From an uncultured Eggerthellaceae bacterium (GTDB lineage: Bacteria > Actinomycetota > Coriobacteriia > Coriobacteriales > Eggerthellaceae): a DNA stretch of 64,000 nucleotides. Position numbers and translations under genes: made by a program. Numbering within the stretch: position 1 is the first letter of the stretch; every line of letters begins with the position of its first letter. The stretch is taken from assembly GCA_958452575.1 (NCBI GenBank), contig CAUDUM010000004.1:62001-126000 (forward strand). The letters are read 5' to 3'. The notes under the pieces are model-generated. The model made no database searches and was not told where the DNA came from. It was given only the letters and a program-made list of their open reading frames with translations. Positions 26,668-35,664 of the stretch are shown here, piece by piece.

Positions 26668-26877
26668 GATGCGCACTCCTTTGCTTTGCTGGGCAGTTGA
26701 TGGTTTCACGGCATCGCCGCTTCCCGTATTGTAACGTCGGCGCCGCGGTTTAAATGCATTTTTGCGGCCCTTGCTCCAAAAAAAGCAGCGTTTTGCATAG
26801 GACGATCCCGTCCGTGCGGCGGCAAATGCCCGACCCGCTGCCCAAAAGCGGTCGATTGCGCCGCAAACCCCAGGTCA

Positions 26878-26922
26878 CAAAAAACGACAAGCGCCGACGG
26901 CATCGCAAGATGCCGTCGGCGC
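26878..26922 (-). terminator. Intrinsic terminator after glmU
   Basis: Perfect 13-bp stem GCGCCGACGGCAT / ATGCCGTCGGCGC (26891-26922) with a 6-nt loop, followed on the minus strand by TTGTCGTTTTTTG. Confidence 0.88.
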
Positions 26923-26953
26923 TGTGCAAAACGTCGCTTTTTTGGACGAGCCC

Positions 26954-28345
26954 CTACTTTTTCTTGCTGAACAGGCCCAGACGGGCGCGTTTCTTCTCGG
27001 CCCAGCCCTTGACCTCGGTCTGCTCGGCACGCGCGATGCCCAGCGAATCGGGCTGGACGTCCTCGGTGATAACCGAGCCCGCGCCGACGATCGCGCCGGC
27101 GCCGATGTTGACCGGCGCCACCATCATCGTGTCGCTGCCGATGAACGCGCCGTCGCCGATGACGGTCGAGTGCTTTTTAGCGCCATCGTAGTTGCAAGTG
27201 ATGGAACCGGCGCCGATGTTGACGCCCTCGCCGATGAGCGTGTCGCCGATGTAGCTGAGGTGCGGAACCTTGGAGCCCTTGCCCACCGTGGACTTTTTGA
27301 TCTCGACATGCGTGCCGGCCTTGGCGTCTTCGCACAGATGCGCGCCGGGACGCAGGTACGCGCGCGGACCGCACGTTGCTCCGTCGTCGATGGCCGATTC
27401 GATCGCGATGGTCTCGTCCACCGTGCAACCGCGGCCGACCACGGTGTCGGTCAGACGCGTGTTGGGGCCGATGATGCTGCCCTCGCCCACGCTGGTCTTG
27501 CCGTACAGAAACGTGAGCGGGAGGATCTCGACGTCGCGCGCCACCTTGGCGTCGGGGCCGACCCACACCAAGTCGGGATCGGTCATCGTAACGCCCTCGG
27601 CCATCAGGCGTTCGTTGATGCGGCGCTGCAGCTGCTTGGTCGCCTGCGCCAGCTGGCCGCGCGTGTTGACGCCCAAACACTCCGCCGGATCGTCGGTCGG
27701 CATCGCCAGCACCGCACGCCCCGCCTCGCGGCAGATGTACAGCACATCGGTGAGGTAGAACTCGCCCTGCGCGTTGTTGTTGCTCACCTTGAGCAGCGCG
27801 TCGAACAACGCCTTCCCGTCGAAGCAGTAGAAGCCCGAGTTGCACTCGGTGATGGCGGCTTCGGCCTCGTTGGCGTCCTTTTGCTCGACGATGCGCTCCA
27901 CCTCGCCGGAGGCGTCGCGCACGATGCGGCCGTAGCCGGTGGGGTCATCCAGCTCCATCGTCAGCACCACGACGGCGGCGCCGGCGCGCTCGCGCATCTC
28001 GACGAGCTTGCGGATAGTGGACGGAGTGATGAGGGGGCAGTCGCCCGAGAGCACCACGACGGAGCCCTCGAAGTCGCCCAGCTGCTCGCGACAGGAGTTG
28101 ACGGCATCGGCCGTGCCGCGGCGCACGTACTGCTCGGCGATCTGAGTGTCGCCCTCCACCAGAGGGATCACCTGGTCGCGCTCATGGCCGACCACGGTGA
28201 CGATGCGGGACAGGCCCGCCTCATGCGCGGCGTCGATGACCCAGCGCACCATCGGCTTGCCCAGCACCTCGTGGGCGACCTTGGGCTTGCGCGATTTCAT
28301 GCGGGTGCCAGCACCGGCAGCCAAAACGATTGCAGCAGATTCCAT
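26954..28345 (-). CDS. glmU: Bifunctional UDP-GlcNAc pyrophosphorylase / glucosamine-1-phosphate acetyltransferase
   Basis: Makes UDP-GlcNAc for peptidoglycan. The N-terminal nucleotidyltransferase has LAAGAGTRMKSRKPKVAHE (8-26), the GTADAVN loop and LSGDCPL. The C-terminal left-handed beta-helix shows isoleucine-patch hexapeptides such as YIGDTLIGEGVNIGAGSI and FIGSDTMMVAPVNIGAGAIV. His in GAHLCED and KKSTVGKGSKVPHLSYIGD lie in the acetyltransferase site. At 463 aa it is full length. GGAGGTCCC precedes the ATG. The tail GWAEKKRARLGLFSKKK is basic. Confidence 0.96.
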   Translation of the reverse strand: MESAAIVLAAGAGTRMKSRKPKVAHEVLGKPMVRWVIDAAHEAGLSRIVTVVGHERDQVIPLVEGDTQIAEQYVRRGTADAVNSCREQLGDFEGSVVVLSGDCPLITPSTIRKLVEMRERAGAAVVVLTMELDDPTGYGRIVRDASGEVERIVEQKDANEAEAAITECNSGFYCFDGKALFDALLKVSNNNAQGEFYLTDVLYICREAGRAVLAMPTDDPAECLGVNTRGQLAQATKQLQRRINERLMAEGVTMTDPDLVWVGPDAKVARDVEILPLTFLYGKTSVGEGSIIGPNTRLTDTVVGRGCTVDETIAIESAIDDGATCGPRAYLRPGAHLCEDAKAGTHVEIKKSTVGKGSKVPHLSYIGDTLIGEGVNIGAGSITCNYDGAKKHSTVIGDGAFIGSDTMMVAPVNIGAGAIVGAGSVITEDVQPDSLGIARAEQTEVKGWAEKKRARLGLFSKKK

Positions 28346-28498
28346 GGGACCTCCCTACGCCGTCCGTCCTTCATCGTGGAAAACGCGCCTTGGCGCGCGG
28401 ACATTCTTGGCATTCCGCAGAAAGTATAGCGCACGCACGCGACCGATCGGCATCAGCCCATCGCTTCTCCGGCAAACGCGCGTCGCGAAGCGCGCCGT

Positions 28499-29869
28499 TT
28501 ACTCCTTCTCGCTTTGGGAGCTTTCGCTCTGGGAGCGCCGCGCCTGCACGAGCAGGAACAAAAAGCCGATCACGCCCGCCGCAAGCGATGCCAGCAGGAT
28601 GCCCATCTTGGCCGTCGCGATGTGCGCGGGGTCGGCGTAGGCAAGGTTGGCCACGAAGATCGCCATCGTGAAGCCGACGCCGCCCAGGATGCCGGCGCCC
28701 AGCATGTGCAGCCAGGTGACGCCCTGGGGCAGCGTCGCCGCCTTTAGCTTGACCGTAAGGAAGCTCATCAGCATGATGCCGATCGGCTTGCCGACAAGCA
28801 GGCCCAGCATCACGCCGTACAGCACAGGATCCGCGAAGATCGCCGCAGGGTCGCCGTCGATGAACCGCACGCCCGCGTTGGTCAGCGCGAACAGTGGAAG
28901 CGCTGCAAAGTACACCCACGGATGCAGGCGATGCTCCAAGCGGATCGCCGGCGGCACCACCTGGCGCGACACGCGGCTGAGGCTCTTGACCGTCTGGAGG
29001 TACTCCTCCTGGGCGAGCACCGGCGTCTCGGGCTCGAACGCCTCGCGCGCACGGTGCACCTGCTCGCCAGACCAGTCCATGAAGCTGTGCAGGTTCACGC
29101 GCGACCCGGTGGGGATCGTGAACGCCAGCAGCACACCGGCGATCGTCGCATGCACGCCCGACATCAGCACGCAGAACCACAGCACCGCGCCCACCGCCAG
29201 ATACGGGATGAGCGCGTAGACGTGCGCGCGGTTCATGGCGACGAGCACGAGCAGGACCACGCCGGCGGCGACGAGCCACTCGATCGAGGGAGCATGCCCA
29301 TAGAAGATCGCGATCACGATGATGGCGATGATGTCGTCGGCAACGGCGAGCGTGCTCAGGAACACGCGCACGCCGTTGGGCACGCGGTCGCCCAAAAGCG
29401 CCAGGATGCCCAGCGCAAAGGCGATGTCGGTCGCCGTGGGCACGCCCCAACCGTGGGCGGTCTCGGGGTTGGCGGCGTTGAACGCCAGGTACACGCCGAT
29501 GGGCACCAGCACGCCGCCGACCGCGCCCATGATGGGCAGGATCGCCTGGCGGATGTTGGTGAGCTCGCCCACCGTCATCTCGTATTTGATCTCCAAGCCA
29601 ACCAGTAGGAAGAACAACGCCATGAACAGGTCGTTGATAACGTGCGCTATGGACATGCCCGCCACCTGGTCGCCAAAGAAAAAGCCCACCTCGACATGCA
29701 GGAACTCCTCAAAGGGGCCGTAGGCGTCGGTGTTGGCCACGATGACCGCGGCGATGGCGGCGAGCAGCATGATGAACGCTGCGCGCGTGGACGAATGGGT
29801 GAAGTCGATGAGCCTGCGGTAGCGCTTTTGGTGCCCCTGCACCTCGTCGATGAAAAGGTTGTCGGTCAT
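28499..29869 (-). CDS. nhaA: Na+/H+ antiporter NhaA
   Basis: Inner-membrane antiporter that exchanges sodium for protons for pH and salt balance. The 456-aa protein has about 12 helices. GVPTATDIAFALGILALLGDRV carries the transport-site Asp and STLAVADDIIAIIVIAIFY the paired Asp motif of NhaA. FTIPTGSRVN and GLLVGKPIGI are further family blocks. The ATG at 29867-29869 follows AAGGCGGCTT. The C-terminus is Ser/Glu-rich (SQSESSQSEKE), slightly beyond the usual end. It is monocistronic and divergent from hpf. Confidence 0.95.
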   Translation of the reverse strand: MTDNLFIDEVQGHQKRYRRLIDFTHSSTRAAFIMLLAAIAAVIVANTDAYGPFEEFLHVEVGFFFGDQVAGMSIAHVINDLFMALFFLLVGLEIKYEMTVGELTNIRQAILPIMGAVGGVLVPIGVYLAFNAANPETAHGWGVPTATDIAFALGILALLGDRVPNGVRVFLSTLAVADDIIAIIVIAIFYGHAPSIEWLVAAGVVLLVLVAMNRAHVYALIPYLAVGAVLWFCVLMSGVHATIAGVLLAFTIPTGSRVNLHSFMDWSGEQVHRAREAFEPETPVLAQEEYLQTVKSLSRVSRQVVPPAIRLEHRLHPWVYFAALPLFALTNAGVRFIDGDPAAIFADPVLYGVMLGLLVGKPIGIMLMSFLTVKLKAATLPQGVTWLHMLGAGILGGVGFTMAIFVANLAYADPAHIATAKMGILLASLAAGVIGFLFLLVQARRSQSESSQSEKE

Positions 29870-30354
29870 AAGCCGCCTTGCTCTTTGAAGCCGCGCGCCG
29901 GGGCGCGGGACGGAAGGGTTTCGGCCATCATAGCATGCGGCGGCGCACCTCCCCCTGCCGCCCGCGCGGACCCACAGGCTCCCCACGCGTCTGCGCGGCG
30001 GCGGCGCGCAGACGCGCCCGACGCGGGGACGTCGGCCCGCCTGGCGCCGGAACTTCGACCCGTCCGCCGTCGGAGCGCTGCACCCTCAAAACAGCATCCG
30101 CGCGTCTCCTGAGGACACGCGCGGATGCGTGGCGTGAGCTGCGATTTCACCACCGCGCATATTTCTCCTTTCGAATGCGTAACAGTGCAAAAACGCGCCG
30201 CACAACCTCGGTTTTTGAGTTAGACTTTACCTGCAGCAAGTTGAAAGGAGCACCGCCTTCAAACCGTGCAGACGCGCATACGCACTCCTGCACGAGGCGA
30301 GGAGTGCCTTTTCTCAGCTGCTTTTTTATTCGCCACGAGGTAAGAGGTGATCGC
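29870..30354. other. Intergenic region nhaA-hpf with two hairpins
   Basis: This 485-bp stretch has no convincing gene. A perfect 12-bp stem GCATCCGCGCGT / ACGCGCGGATGC (30094-30128) may terminate minus-strand transcripts or belong to the hpf leader. A second hairpin GCACTCCT-10 nt-AGGAGTGC followed by CTTTTCTC (30282-30314) lies just before hpf and resembles an attenuator. Confidence 0.5.
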
Positions 30355-30930
30355 ATGGCCGTTACCGTTGCCGGTCGCAAAATGACTGTAACTGATGCAC
30401 TGCGCCAATACGCCGACGAGAAAATCGGCAATTCCATGAAGGTCATGGACATCAACCCGCTGGACGCCGAAGTCGTGCTGTCCGTCGAGAAGAATCCCGC
30501 CAACCCCACGCCTTGCACGTGCGAGGTGACGCTGCGCACCAAGGGACACGTCATCCATGTCGAGGAGCGCGAGGAGGACATGTACGCGGCGATCGACGTC
30601 GCTGCCGCCAAGGTCGTCCGCCAGCTGCGCAAGTACAAGACCAAGGTCGTCGACCGCAAGGTCCGCGCGACCGAGAAGGTCGCTTCGGGCGCACCCGACG
30701 CCGCCGGCGACGTCGACTTTGACGCGCTGATGGAAGAGCTTTCCGCCGATGACGAGGTCGTGCGCGTGAAGGAGATCGAGTTCGCGCCGATGACCGAGGA
30801 GGAGGCGCTGGTCCAGATCGACCTGCTCGACCACGATTTCTTCGTGTACACCGACCGCGACAGCGGTCAGGTCAACGTCCTGTACCGCCGCACCAACGGC
30901 GGCTACGGCAAGCTGATGCCCAAGGAGTAG
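30355..30930 (+). CDS. hpf: Ribosome hibernation promoting factor, long form
   Basis: A 191-aa protein of the long HPF class, which dimerises 70S ribosomes into inactive 100S particles in stationary phase. The N-terminal S30AE-type domain starts MAVTVAGRKMTVTDALRQYADEKIG. The C-terminal domain (about 135-191) has RVKEIEFAPMTEEEALVQIDLL and HDFFVYTDRDSGQVNVLYRR, the dimerisation module of long HPF. The ATG at 30355 follows AAGAGGTGATCGC; upstream in-frame codons are not HPF-like. The leader holds an attenuator-like hairpin. Confidence 0.93.
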   Translation: MAVTVAGRKMTVTDALRQYADEKIGNSMKVMDINPLDAEVVLSVEKNPANPTPCTCEVTLRTKGHVIHVEEREEDMYAAIDVAAAKVVRQLRKYKTKVVDRKVRATEKVASGAPDAAGDVDFDALMEELSADDEVVRVKEIEFAPMTEEEALVQIDLLDHDFFVYTDRDSGQVNVLYRRTNGGYGKLMPKE

Positions 30931-31020
30931 CGAAACCGAGGTAGCCTGGCTACCACGATCCGCCCCGCCGACGAGCGCGGGCGGAGTTTCCGGGGCGCGC
31001 AGCAAGCGTCCCGTTGCAGA

Positions 31021-31054
31021 GAGGGCCGGCAGCCTCGACAGGCTGCCGGCCCTC
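31021..31054 (+). terminator. Terminator-like hairpin after hpf
   Basis: Perfect 15-bp stem with loop CGAC (31021-31035 / 31040-31054), 90 nt after the hpf stop. Only GGCGTTT follows, so the U-run is weak. Confidence 0.6.
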
Positions 31055-31366
31055 GGCGTTTGGGAACGTGTGAGAACAAGCGTGGATGGCGGAGACCGGA
31101 TATGATGCGGGATATGCTCGAGCGCAAAGCGGAATCGGGCAAGCGACGAAAGCCGCAACGAGGTCAGGGCTAGGACGTGCGCCAAGGTTAGGGCGAGACC
31201 GAAGGTCAAAACGCAAGCGAAACGTCAATGCCATGCCGGGGCAAAGCGCTTCACATCAAGCCTACGCCCGCTCTGCTTCAGAGTTTTCGAGTAGGATGCC
31301 GCTTTTCGCGAAGATTGCGACAGCGGAAAACAGCCTACGACCCGCATTTGCCAGCCTTTTCAATCC

Positions 31367-31450
31367 AGATGCCAATTAGCCCGGAGATCGCGACATCGAG
31401 CGCCTCAAGGGAAAGGCCTCACGTCGCAATCTCCGGGCTAATTGGCATCT
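31367..31450. repeat. 84-bp near-perfect palindrome
   Basis: Arms of 28 bp (31367-31394 / 31423-31450) with a single mismatch and a 28-nt spacer. The arm contains GCCAATTAGCCCGGAGAT. No other copy was found in the window. It is far longer than a normal terminator and has no U-run. Confidence 0.8.
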
Positions 31451-31697
31451 CGCCAGCATTTCAGCGATCTGGACGCTCGCCTCAGCTTTGCTTTGTCGCA
31501 ATCTGCGACATTTTTGGCATCTGATCCGAAAAGCCTGGAAACGCGCGGCGAGCAATCGTCGGAATTCACGATTAAGCGCGAAACGCTGCGCGCGCGATAT
31601 AGAGCGGCTAGCGCACCGCATGCGCGCTCGCATACGACGCAACGCACTTTGCAGCGGCGCATGATGATGACGCACGTAACCGCGCGGCTATTCGCTC

Positions 31698-33119
31698 CTA
31701 CCTGGTCGCCCGAACCGCTTCTTTGAGTGCAGCAATCGAGTAGAGGCTGCCGAATGCGCAGATCAGGCCGTCCGGGTCGGCGAGTTCGCGAGCGCGGCGG
31801 ATCGCGTCTTCAAAGTCGCGCGCCACGACCGGGTTGACGCAGGCCGAGCATCCCAGCAGGTCCTGGCCGGTCCAGCGGATCGCGCGGGCCAGCTTGTGCG
31901 CGGGCAGCGCGCGCGGATTGTCCGGCGTCACGCACACGAACGCGCTGCCCAGCGGAAGCACGTCCTCCAGCATGCACGGATAGTCCTTGTCCTCCAAGAT
32001 GCCGATGACGAACACCGGCTTGCGTCCCGGAAACGCCTCCGCAAGCGAATCGACCAACGCTCGAGCACCCTGCGGATTGTGCCCGCCATCCACGATGATC
32101 GCGAACCCGTCGGGCGAGGAGCCGCCCTCGACGATCTCGAAGCGCCCCGGCCAGCGCGTTGCGGCAACGCCCGCGCGCACGGCCTCATCCGAAATGCTCC
32201 AGCCGCGCTCGCGCAGCGCCTCCACCGTCTCCAACGCCACCGCAGCATTCTGCGGCTGGTAGGAGCTGATCAAAAGCGTGCGCAGATCGTCGAGCCCCTT
32301 ATACGAGAAGGGCCGGACCACACAGGAGACGAAAGGCGACCCGTCGTCCCCCGTCGACGCGGCAACGTGCTCGGAATCCGCATCCTCCTGGCACCGCGCC
32401 GCCGCCGAAGCGCAGCCCTTCCAACTCAGTGTTCCCTCTTCAAGCTGCGTGAAGTCCGGCACCCACAGCCCGCAGCCATGCTCGGCCGCCGCGCGCTCGA
32501 CCACGTCCATCGCCTCGGGATCCTGCGGCCACGACACCACCGGGGATCCGTCTTTGACGATGCCGGCCTTCTCGCCGGCGATGGCGGCAAGCGTGTTTCC
32601 CAGCAGCGCCGTGTGATCCAACCCGATGCGGGCGATCACACACGCTTCGGGTGCGTCGATGACGTTGGTAGAGTCCAGACGGCCGCCCAGGCCCACCTCC
32701 AGCACGACGATGTCGCAGCCGCTTCGCGCGAAATGCTCCAGCGCCACAGCGGTCATCAGCTCGAACTCAGTGGGATGGTCGCCCGTCTCATCAGCCATCG
32801 CCTCGGCGTGCTCGCGCACCGCAAGCGTAACGTCGCGCAACTCATCCAGGCTGATCCTCGCGCCGTTCACGCGAATGCGCTCTTCAAAACGCTCGATATA
32901 GGGACTGGTGAACATGCCGGTGCGGTATCCGGCAGCCTGCAGGATCGAGGCAAGGTAGGCGCAGATCGACCCTTTGCCGTTGGTGCCCGCCACGTGGACG
33001 AACTTCAGGCGATCCTGCGGTCGGCCGAGTCGATCGAGCAGCTCGCGGATGCGCTCGAGCCCTAGCCGCGACGCCTGCCAGCGCGGCGTGTTGATGTACG
33101 CGATCGGATCGAAGTCCAT
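31698..33119 (-). CDS. folC: Folylpolyglutamate synthase / dihydrofolate synthase
   Basis: Adds glutamate to folates (and to dihydropteroate in bifunctional members). The 473-aa Mur-ligase-family protein has P-loop GTNGKGS (45-51), TSPYIERFEERIRVNG, the TEFELMTAVALEHF block, EVGLGGRLDSTN and IGLDHTALLG motifs. The C-terminal domain has VDGGHNPQGARALVDSLAEAF. The ATG at 33117-33119 (MDFDPIAYINTPRW) follows GGAAGGGGATTGGG. The upstream in-frame region lies in the nfnB terminator. Whether it has both activities cannot be told. Confidence 0.94.
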   Translation of the reverse strand: MDFDPIAYINTPRWQASRLGLERIRELLDRLGRPQDRLKFVHVAGTNGKGSICAYLASILQAAGYRTGMFTSPYIERFEERIRVNGARISLDELRDVTLAVREHAEAMADETGDHPTEFELMTAVALEHFARSGCDIVVLEVGLGGRLDSTNVIDAPEACVIARIGLDHTALLGNTLAAIAGEKAGIVKDGSPVVSWPQDPEAMDVVERAAAEHGCGLWVPDFTQLEEGTLSWKGCASAAARCQEDADSEHVAASTGDDGSPFVSCVVRPFSYKGLDDLRTLLISSYQPQNAAVALETVEALRERGWSISDEAVRAGVAATRWPGRFEIVEGGSSPDGFAIIVDGGHNPQGARALVDSLAEAFPGRKPVFVIGILEDKDYPCMLEDVLPLGSAFVCVTPDNPRALPAHKLARAIRWTGQDLLGCSACVNPVVARDFEDAIRRARELADPDGLICAFGSLYSIAALKEAVRATR

Positions 33120-33135
33120 CCCAATCCCCTTCCGC

Positions 33136-33172
33136 AAAAAGGCCCGCCGGGGCGCATGGATCCCAGCGGGCC
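33136..33172 (-). terminator. Intrinsic terminator after nfnB
   Basis: An 11-position stem with one mismatch (33141-33151 / 33162-33172), followed by TTTTT on the minus strand. Confidence 0.85.
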
Positions 33173-33194
33173 TGAACAATCTCCGAAGCTGCGG

Positions 33195-34628
33195 CTATTC
33201 GCCGAGCAGGTAGTCAGCGATACCAGCAGCGGCACGCTTGCCGGCGCCCATGGCCAGGATCACCGTTGCGGCGCCGATGACCGTGTCGCCGCCCGCGAAC
33301 ACGCCGGGCTTGGACGTGGCGCCGGTCTCCTCGTCGGCGATGACCAGGTTGCGCGAGGTCACCTCGAGGCCAGGTGTCGTCTGCGCGATAAGCGGGTTGG
33401 TCTTGGATCCGATGGCGATGACCATCATGTCCGCATCGATGACGAATTCGCTCCCCTCGACCGGCACCGGACGGCGGCGTCCGGACGCGTCGGGCTCGCC
33501 CAGCTCCATGCGGACGCACTCCACACCCGTCATCCAGCCCTTCTCGTCGCCGATGATGCGCACCGGATTGCACAGCAGGTCGAAGATCACGCCCTCTTCC
33601 TGCGCATGGTGGATCTCCTCCGCGCGCGCGGGCATCTCCTCCATGCCGCGGCGGTACACCACATGCACCTCGGCACCCAGGCGCAGCGCCGTGCGCGCGG
33701 CATCCATCGCGACGTTGCCGCCGCCGGAGACCACGCACTTCTTGCCCGCATACACCGGCGTGTCGTACTCGGGGAACAGATAGCCCTTCATCAGGTTGAC
33801 GCGCGTGAGCAGCTCGTTTGCGGTCATGACGCCGTTGAGCGCCTCGCCCTCGATGCCCAGGTAGCTTGGCAGACCGGCGCCCGTGCCCACGAACACGGCG
33901 TCGAAGCCGCGCTCGTCCAGCAGCTCGTCGATGCTGTAGAGCTTGCCCACCAGCGCGTTCATCTCAAACTCGACGCCTTGGTCGGCCAACTGCGACACCT
34001 CGCGCTCGACCAGGTCCTTGGGCAGGCGGAACTCGGGAATGCCGTAGGTCAGCACGCCGCCCGCTTTGTGCAGCGCCTCGAACACGCGCACCGAGCAGCC
34101 GCGCTTGGCCAGCTCCCCCGCGCACGTCAGCGACGCCGGCCCGGACCCGACGACCGCCACGCGCTTGCCGGCAAGGTCGCGCTTGCGATCAGGCTGGGCG
34201 CTATCGCCCTCGCCCTCCGCTACGCCGTTCGCCATCGCCCAATCCGCCACGAAGCGCTCCAGGCGGCCGATGCCCACCGGCTCGCCCTTGCGACCGCGGG
34301 TGCACACGCCCTCGCATTGCGTCTCCTGCGGGCACACGCGTCCGCAGATCGCCGGCAACGCGTTGGCATCCTTGACCAGCGCATACGCTTCGGCGAACTG
34401 ACCGTGCGCCACTTTTTCGATGAACTGGGGGATCGGCACGCCCACCGGGCAGCCGCCCATGCAGGGCGCCTTGGGACACTGGATGCAACGACGCGCCTCG
34501 TTGATGGCGTCCTCGGCGGAATAACCGCGCGCCACCTCGTCGAATACCTTCGCGCGCTCGACGGGATCAAGCTCCGGCATCGGCGTCTTATCCTGCTGCT
34601 TGTTGGTCTCGTAGCTTATGCGGGCCAT
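33195..34628 (-). CDS. nfnB: NfnB-type NADPH oxidoreductase large subunit (GltD-like)
   Basis: A 477-aa FAD/NADP-binding protein of the glutamate synthase small-subunit family. The N-terminal part has two [4Fe-4S] Cys sets, CIQCPKAPCMGGCP and CGRVCPQETQCEGVC. Two Rossmann motifs follow: VAVVGSGPASLTCAGELAKRG and CVVSGGGNVAMDAARTA. It starts 3 bp after the FAD/[2Fe-2S] subunit gene. This fused pair is the NfnAB arrangement, an electron-bifurcating NADH-dependent ferredoxin:NADP+ oxidoreductase. Without the partner a lone GltD-like reading would be possible; a SudAB-like role is an alternative. Confidence 0.85.
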   Translation of the reverse strand: MARISYETNKQQDKTPMPELDPVERAKVFDEVARGYSAEDAINEARRCIQCPKAPCMGGCPVGVPIPQFIEKVAHGQFAEAYALVKDANALPAICGRVCPQETQCEGVCTRGRKGEPVGIGRLERFVADWAMANGVAEGEGDSAQPDRKRDLAGKRVAVVGSGPASLTCAGELAKRGCSVRVFEALHKAGGVLTYGIPEFRLPKDLVEREVSQLADQGVEFEMNALVGKLYSIDELLDERGFDAVFVGTGAGLPSYLGIEGEALNGVMTANELLTRVNLMKGYLFPEYDTPVYAGKKCVVSGGGNVAMDAARTALRLGAEVHVVYRRGMEEMPARAEEIHHAQEEGVIFDLLCNPVRIIGDEKGWMTGVECVRMELGEPDASGRRRPVPVEGSEFVIDADMMVIAIGSKTNPLIAQTTPGLEVTSRNLVIADEETGATSKPGVFAGGDTVIGAATVILAMGAGKRAAAGIADYLLGE

Positions 34629-34631
34629 GCC

Positions 34632-35525
34632 TTACGCCTCCTTCTTCTCGCCGGAGGCCGCGCCCGCAGCCGCCGTATCGCAGTCGCGGGCCTCGCTTGC
34701 GACGCGACCGGCCGCCGCCTCGCGTGCCGCCTGCTCGAAATCGCGGTACATCACGCCGCGGCGCATCGCATCGTCGAAGTCGACCAGATGACCGTCGAAA
34801 TCGGGGCCGTCGACGCAGGCGTGCTTGTATTCGCCGCCCACCTTCACGCGGCAGCCGCCGCACATGCCGGTGCCGTCGATCATGATGGGGTTCATCGAAA
34901 CGAAGGTCTTGATGCCGTGGGGCTTGGTGGTGAGCGCCACGAACTTCATCATGATCACCGGGCCGACCGCCAGCACCAGATCGTAATCGACGCCGGCGTC
35001 GATGCGCTCCTGCAGCGGAACGGTGACAACGCCCTTGTTGCCGTTGGAGCCGTCGTCGGTCATCACCTTGTGCCACGAGGAGCACGCCGCCAGATCGTCT
35101 TCGAACAGGATCAGGTCCTTGTTGCGGAAGCCGGTGATCACGTCGACCTCGCAGCCATGATCATGCAGCCACTTGGCCTGGGGATACGCGATCGCAGTGC
35201 CCAAGCCGCCGCCGATCACGCACGCGCGTTTGACGCCCTCCAACTCGGTCGGATTGCCAAAGGGGCCTGCGAAGTCGAGCAGCGCGTCGCCCGCACGGAG
35301 CTTGGCGAGGCGCATGGTGGTCGCGCCCACCGCCTGGAACACGATGGTCACCGTGCCGGCTTCGGGATCGCAGGCGTTCATGGTCAGCGGGATGCGCTCG
35401 CCGCGCTCGTCGATGCGCAGCATGATGAACTGGCCCGGCTTGATTTTCTTGGCGATTTCCGGAGCCCGCACCACCATGCGGGTCACCTCAGCGTTGAGCT
35501 GCTCCACCTGTTCGATGGGATACAC
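34632..35525 (-). CDS. nfnA: NfnA-type FAD/[2Fe-2S] subunit (dihydroorotate dehydrogenase electron-transfer family)
   Basis: A 297-aa flavoprotein of the ferredoxin reductase fold. GQFIMLRIDERGERIPLT binds FAD, CVIGGGLGTAIAYPQAKWL binds NAD, and the C-terminal GMCGGCRVKVGG...HACVDGP motif holds the [2Fe-2S] cluster. The start is GTG at 35523-35525, preceded by TGAGGCAAC. The C-terminal ~30 residues (after YRDFEQAARE) are Ala-rich and beyond the usual core. It is the first gene of a two-gene operon with nfnB. The pair balances NADH, NADPH and ferredoxin in anaerobes. Confidence 0.85.
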   Translation of the reverse strand: MYPIEQVEQLNAEVTRMVVRAPEIAKKIKPGQFIMLRIDERGERIPLTMNACDPEAGTVTIVFQAVGATTMRLAKLRAGDALLDFAGPFGNPTELEGVKRACVIGGGLGTAIAYPQAKWLHDHGCEVDVITGFRNKDLILFEDDLAACSSWHKVMTDDGSNGNKGVVTVPLQERIDAGVDYDLVLAVGPVIMMKFVALTTKPHGIKTFVSMNPIMIDGTGMCGGCRVKVGGEYKHACVDGPDFDGHLVDFDDAMRRGVMYRDFEQAAREAAAGRVASEARDCDTAAAGAASGEKKEA

Positions 35526-35664
35526 GTTGCCTCAGACCCCCTCGTCGTATCGGCTTTTCATTTGGGAATGCCTCAGTATATCAGCGCCGTGTGTGCGATT
35601 GGTAACGCAATCGTTTCCGCACGTCGGACGGTTGTCTTTTTTGGCGGAGGGCTATGCGGCGCAG

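Larger units (their letters stand above)
30931..31697. other. 767-bp gene-free region with two strong inverted repeats
   Basis: I see no gene with a ribosome site and family match here. It contains the hpf terminator hairpin near the start and an 84-bp near-perfect palindrome (31367-31450). The rest is lower in GC than its neighbours and looks like decayed non-coding sequence. Confidence 0.5.

Noticed and set aside
30266..30343. 25-aa leader peptide before hpf (GTG start)
   Set aside because: The ribosome site is 15 nt away, the codons overlap the hairpin, and the composition is unremarkable. Evidence is too weak for a CDS.
31442..31726. 94-aa plus-strand frame in the gene-free region before folC
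   Set aside because: It starts inside the palindrome, lacks a ribosome site and shows no family features.
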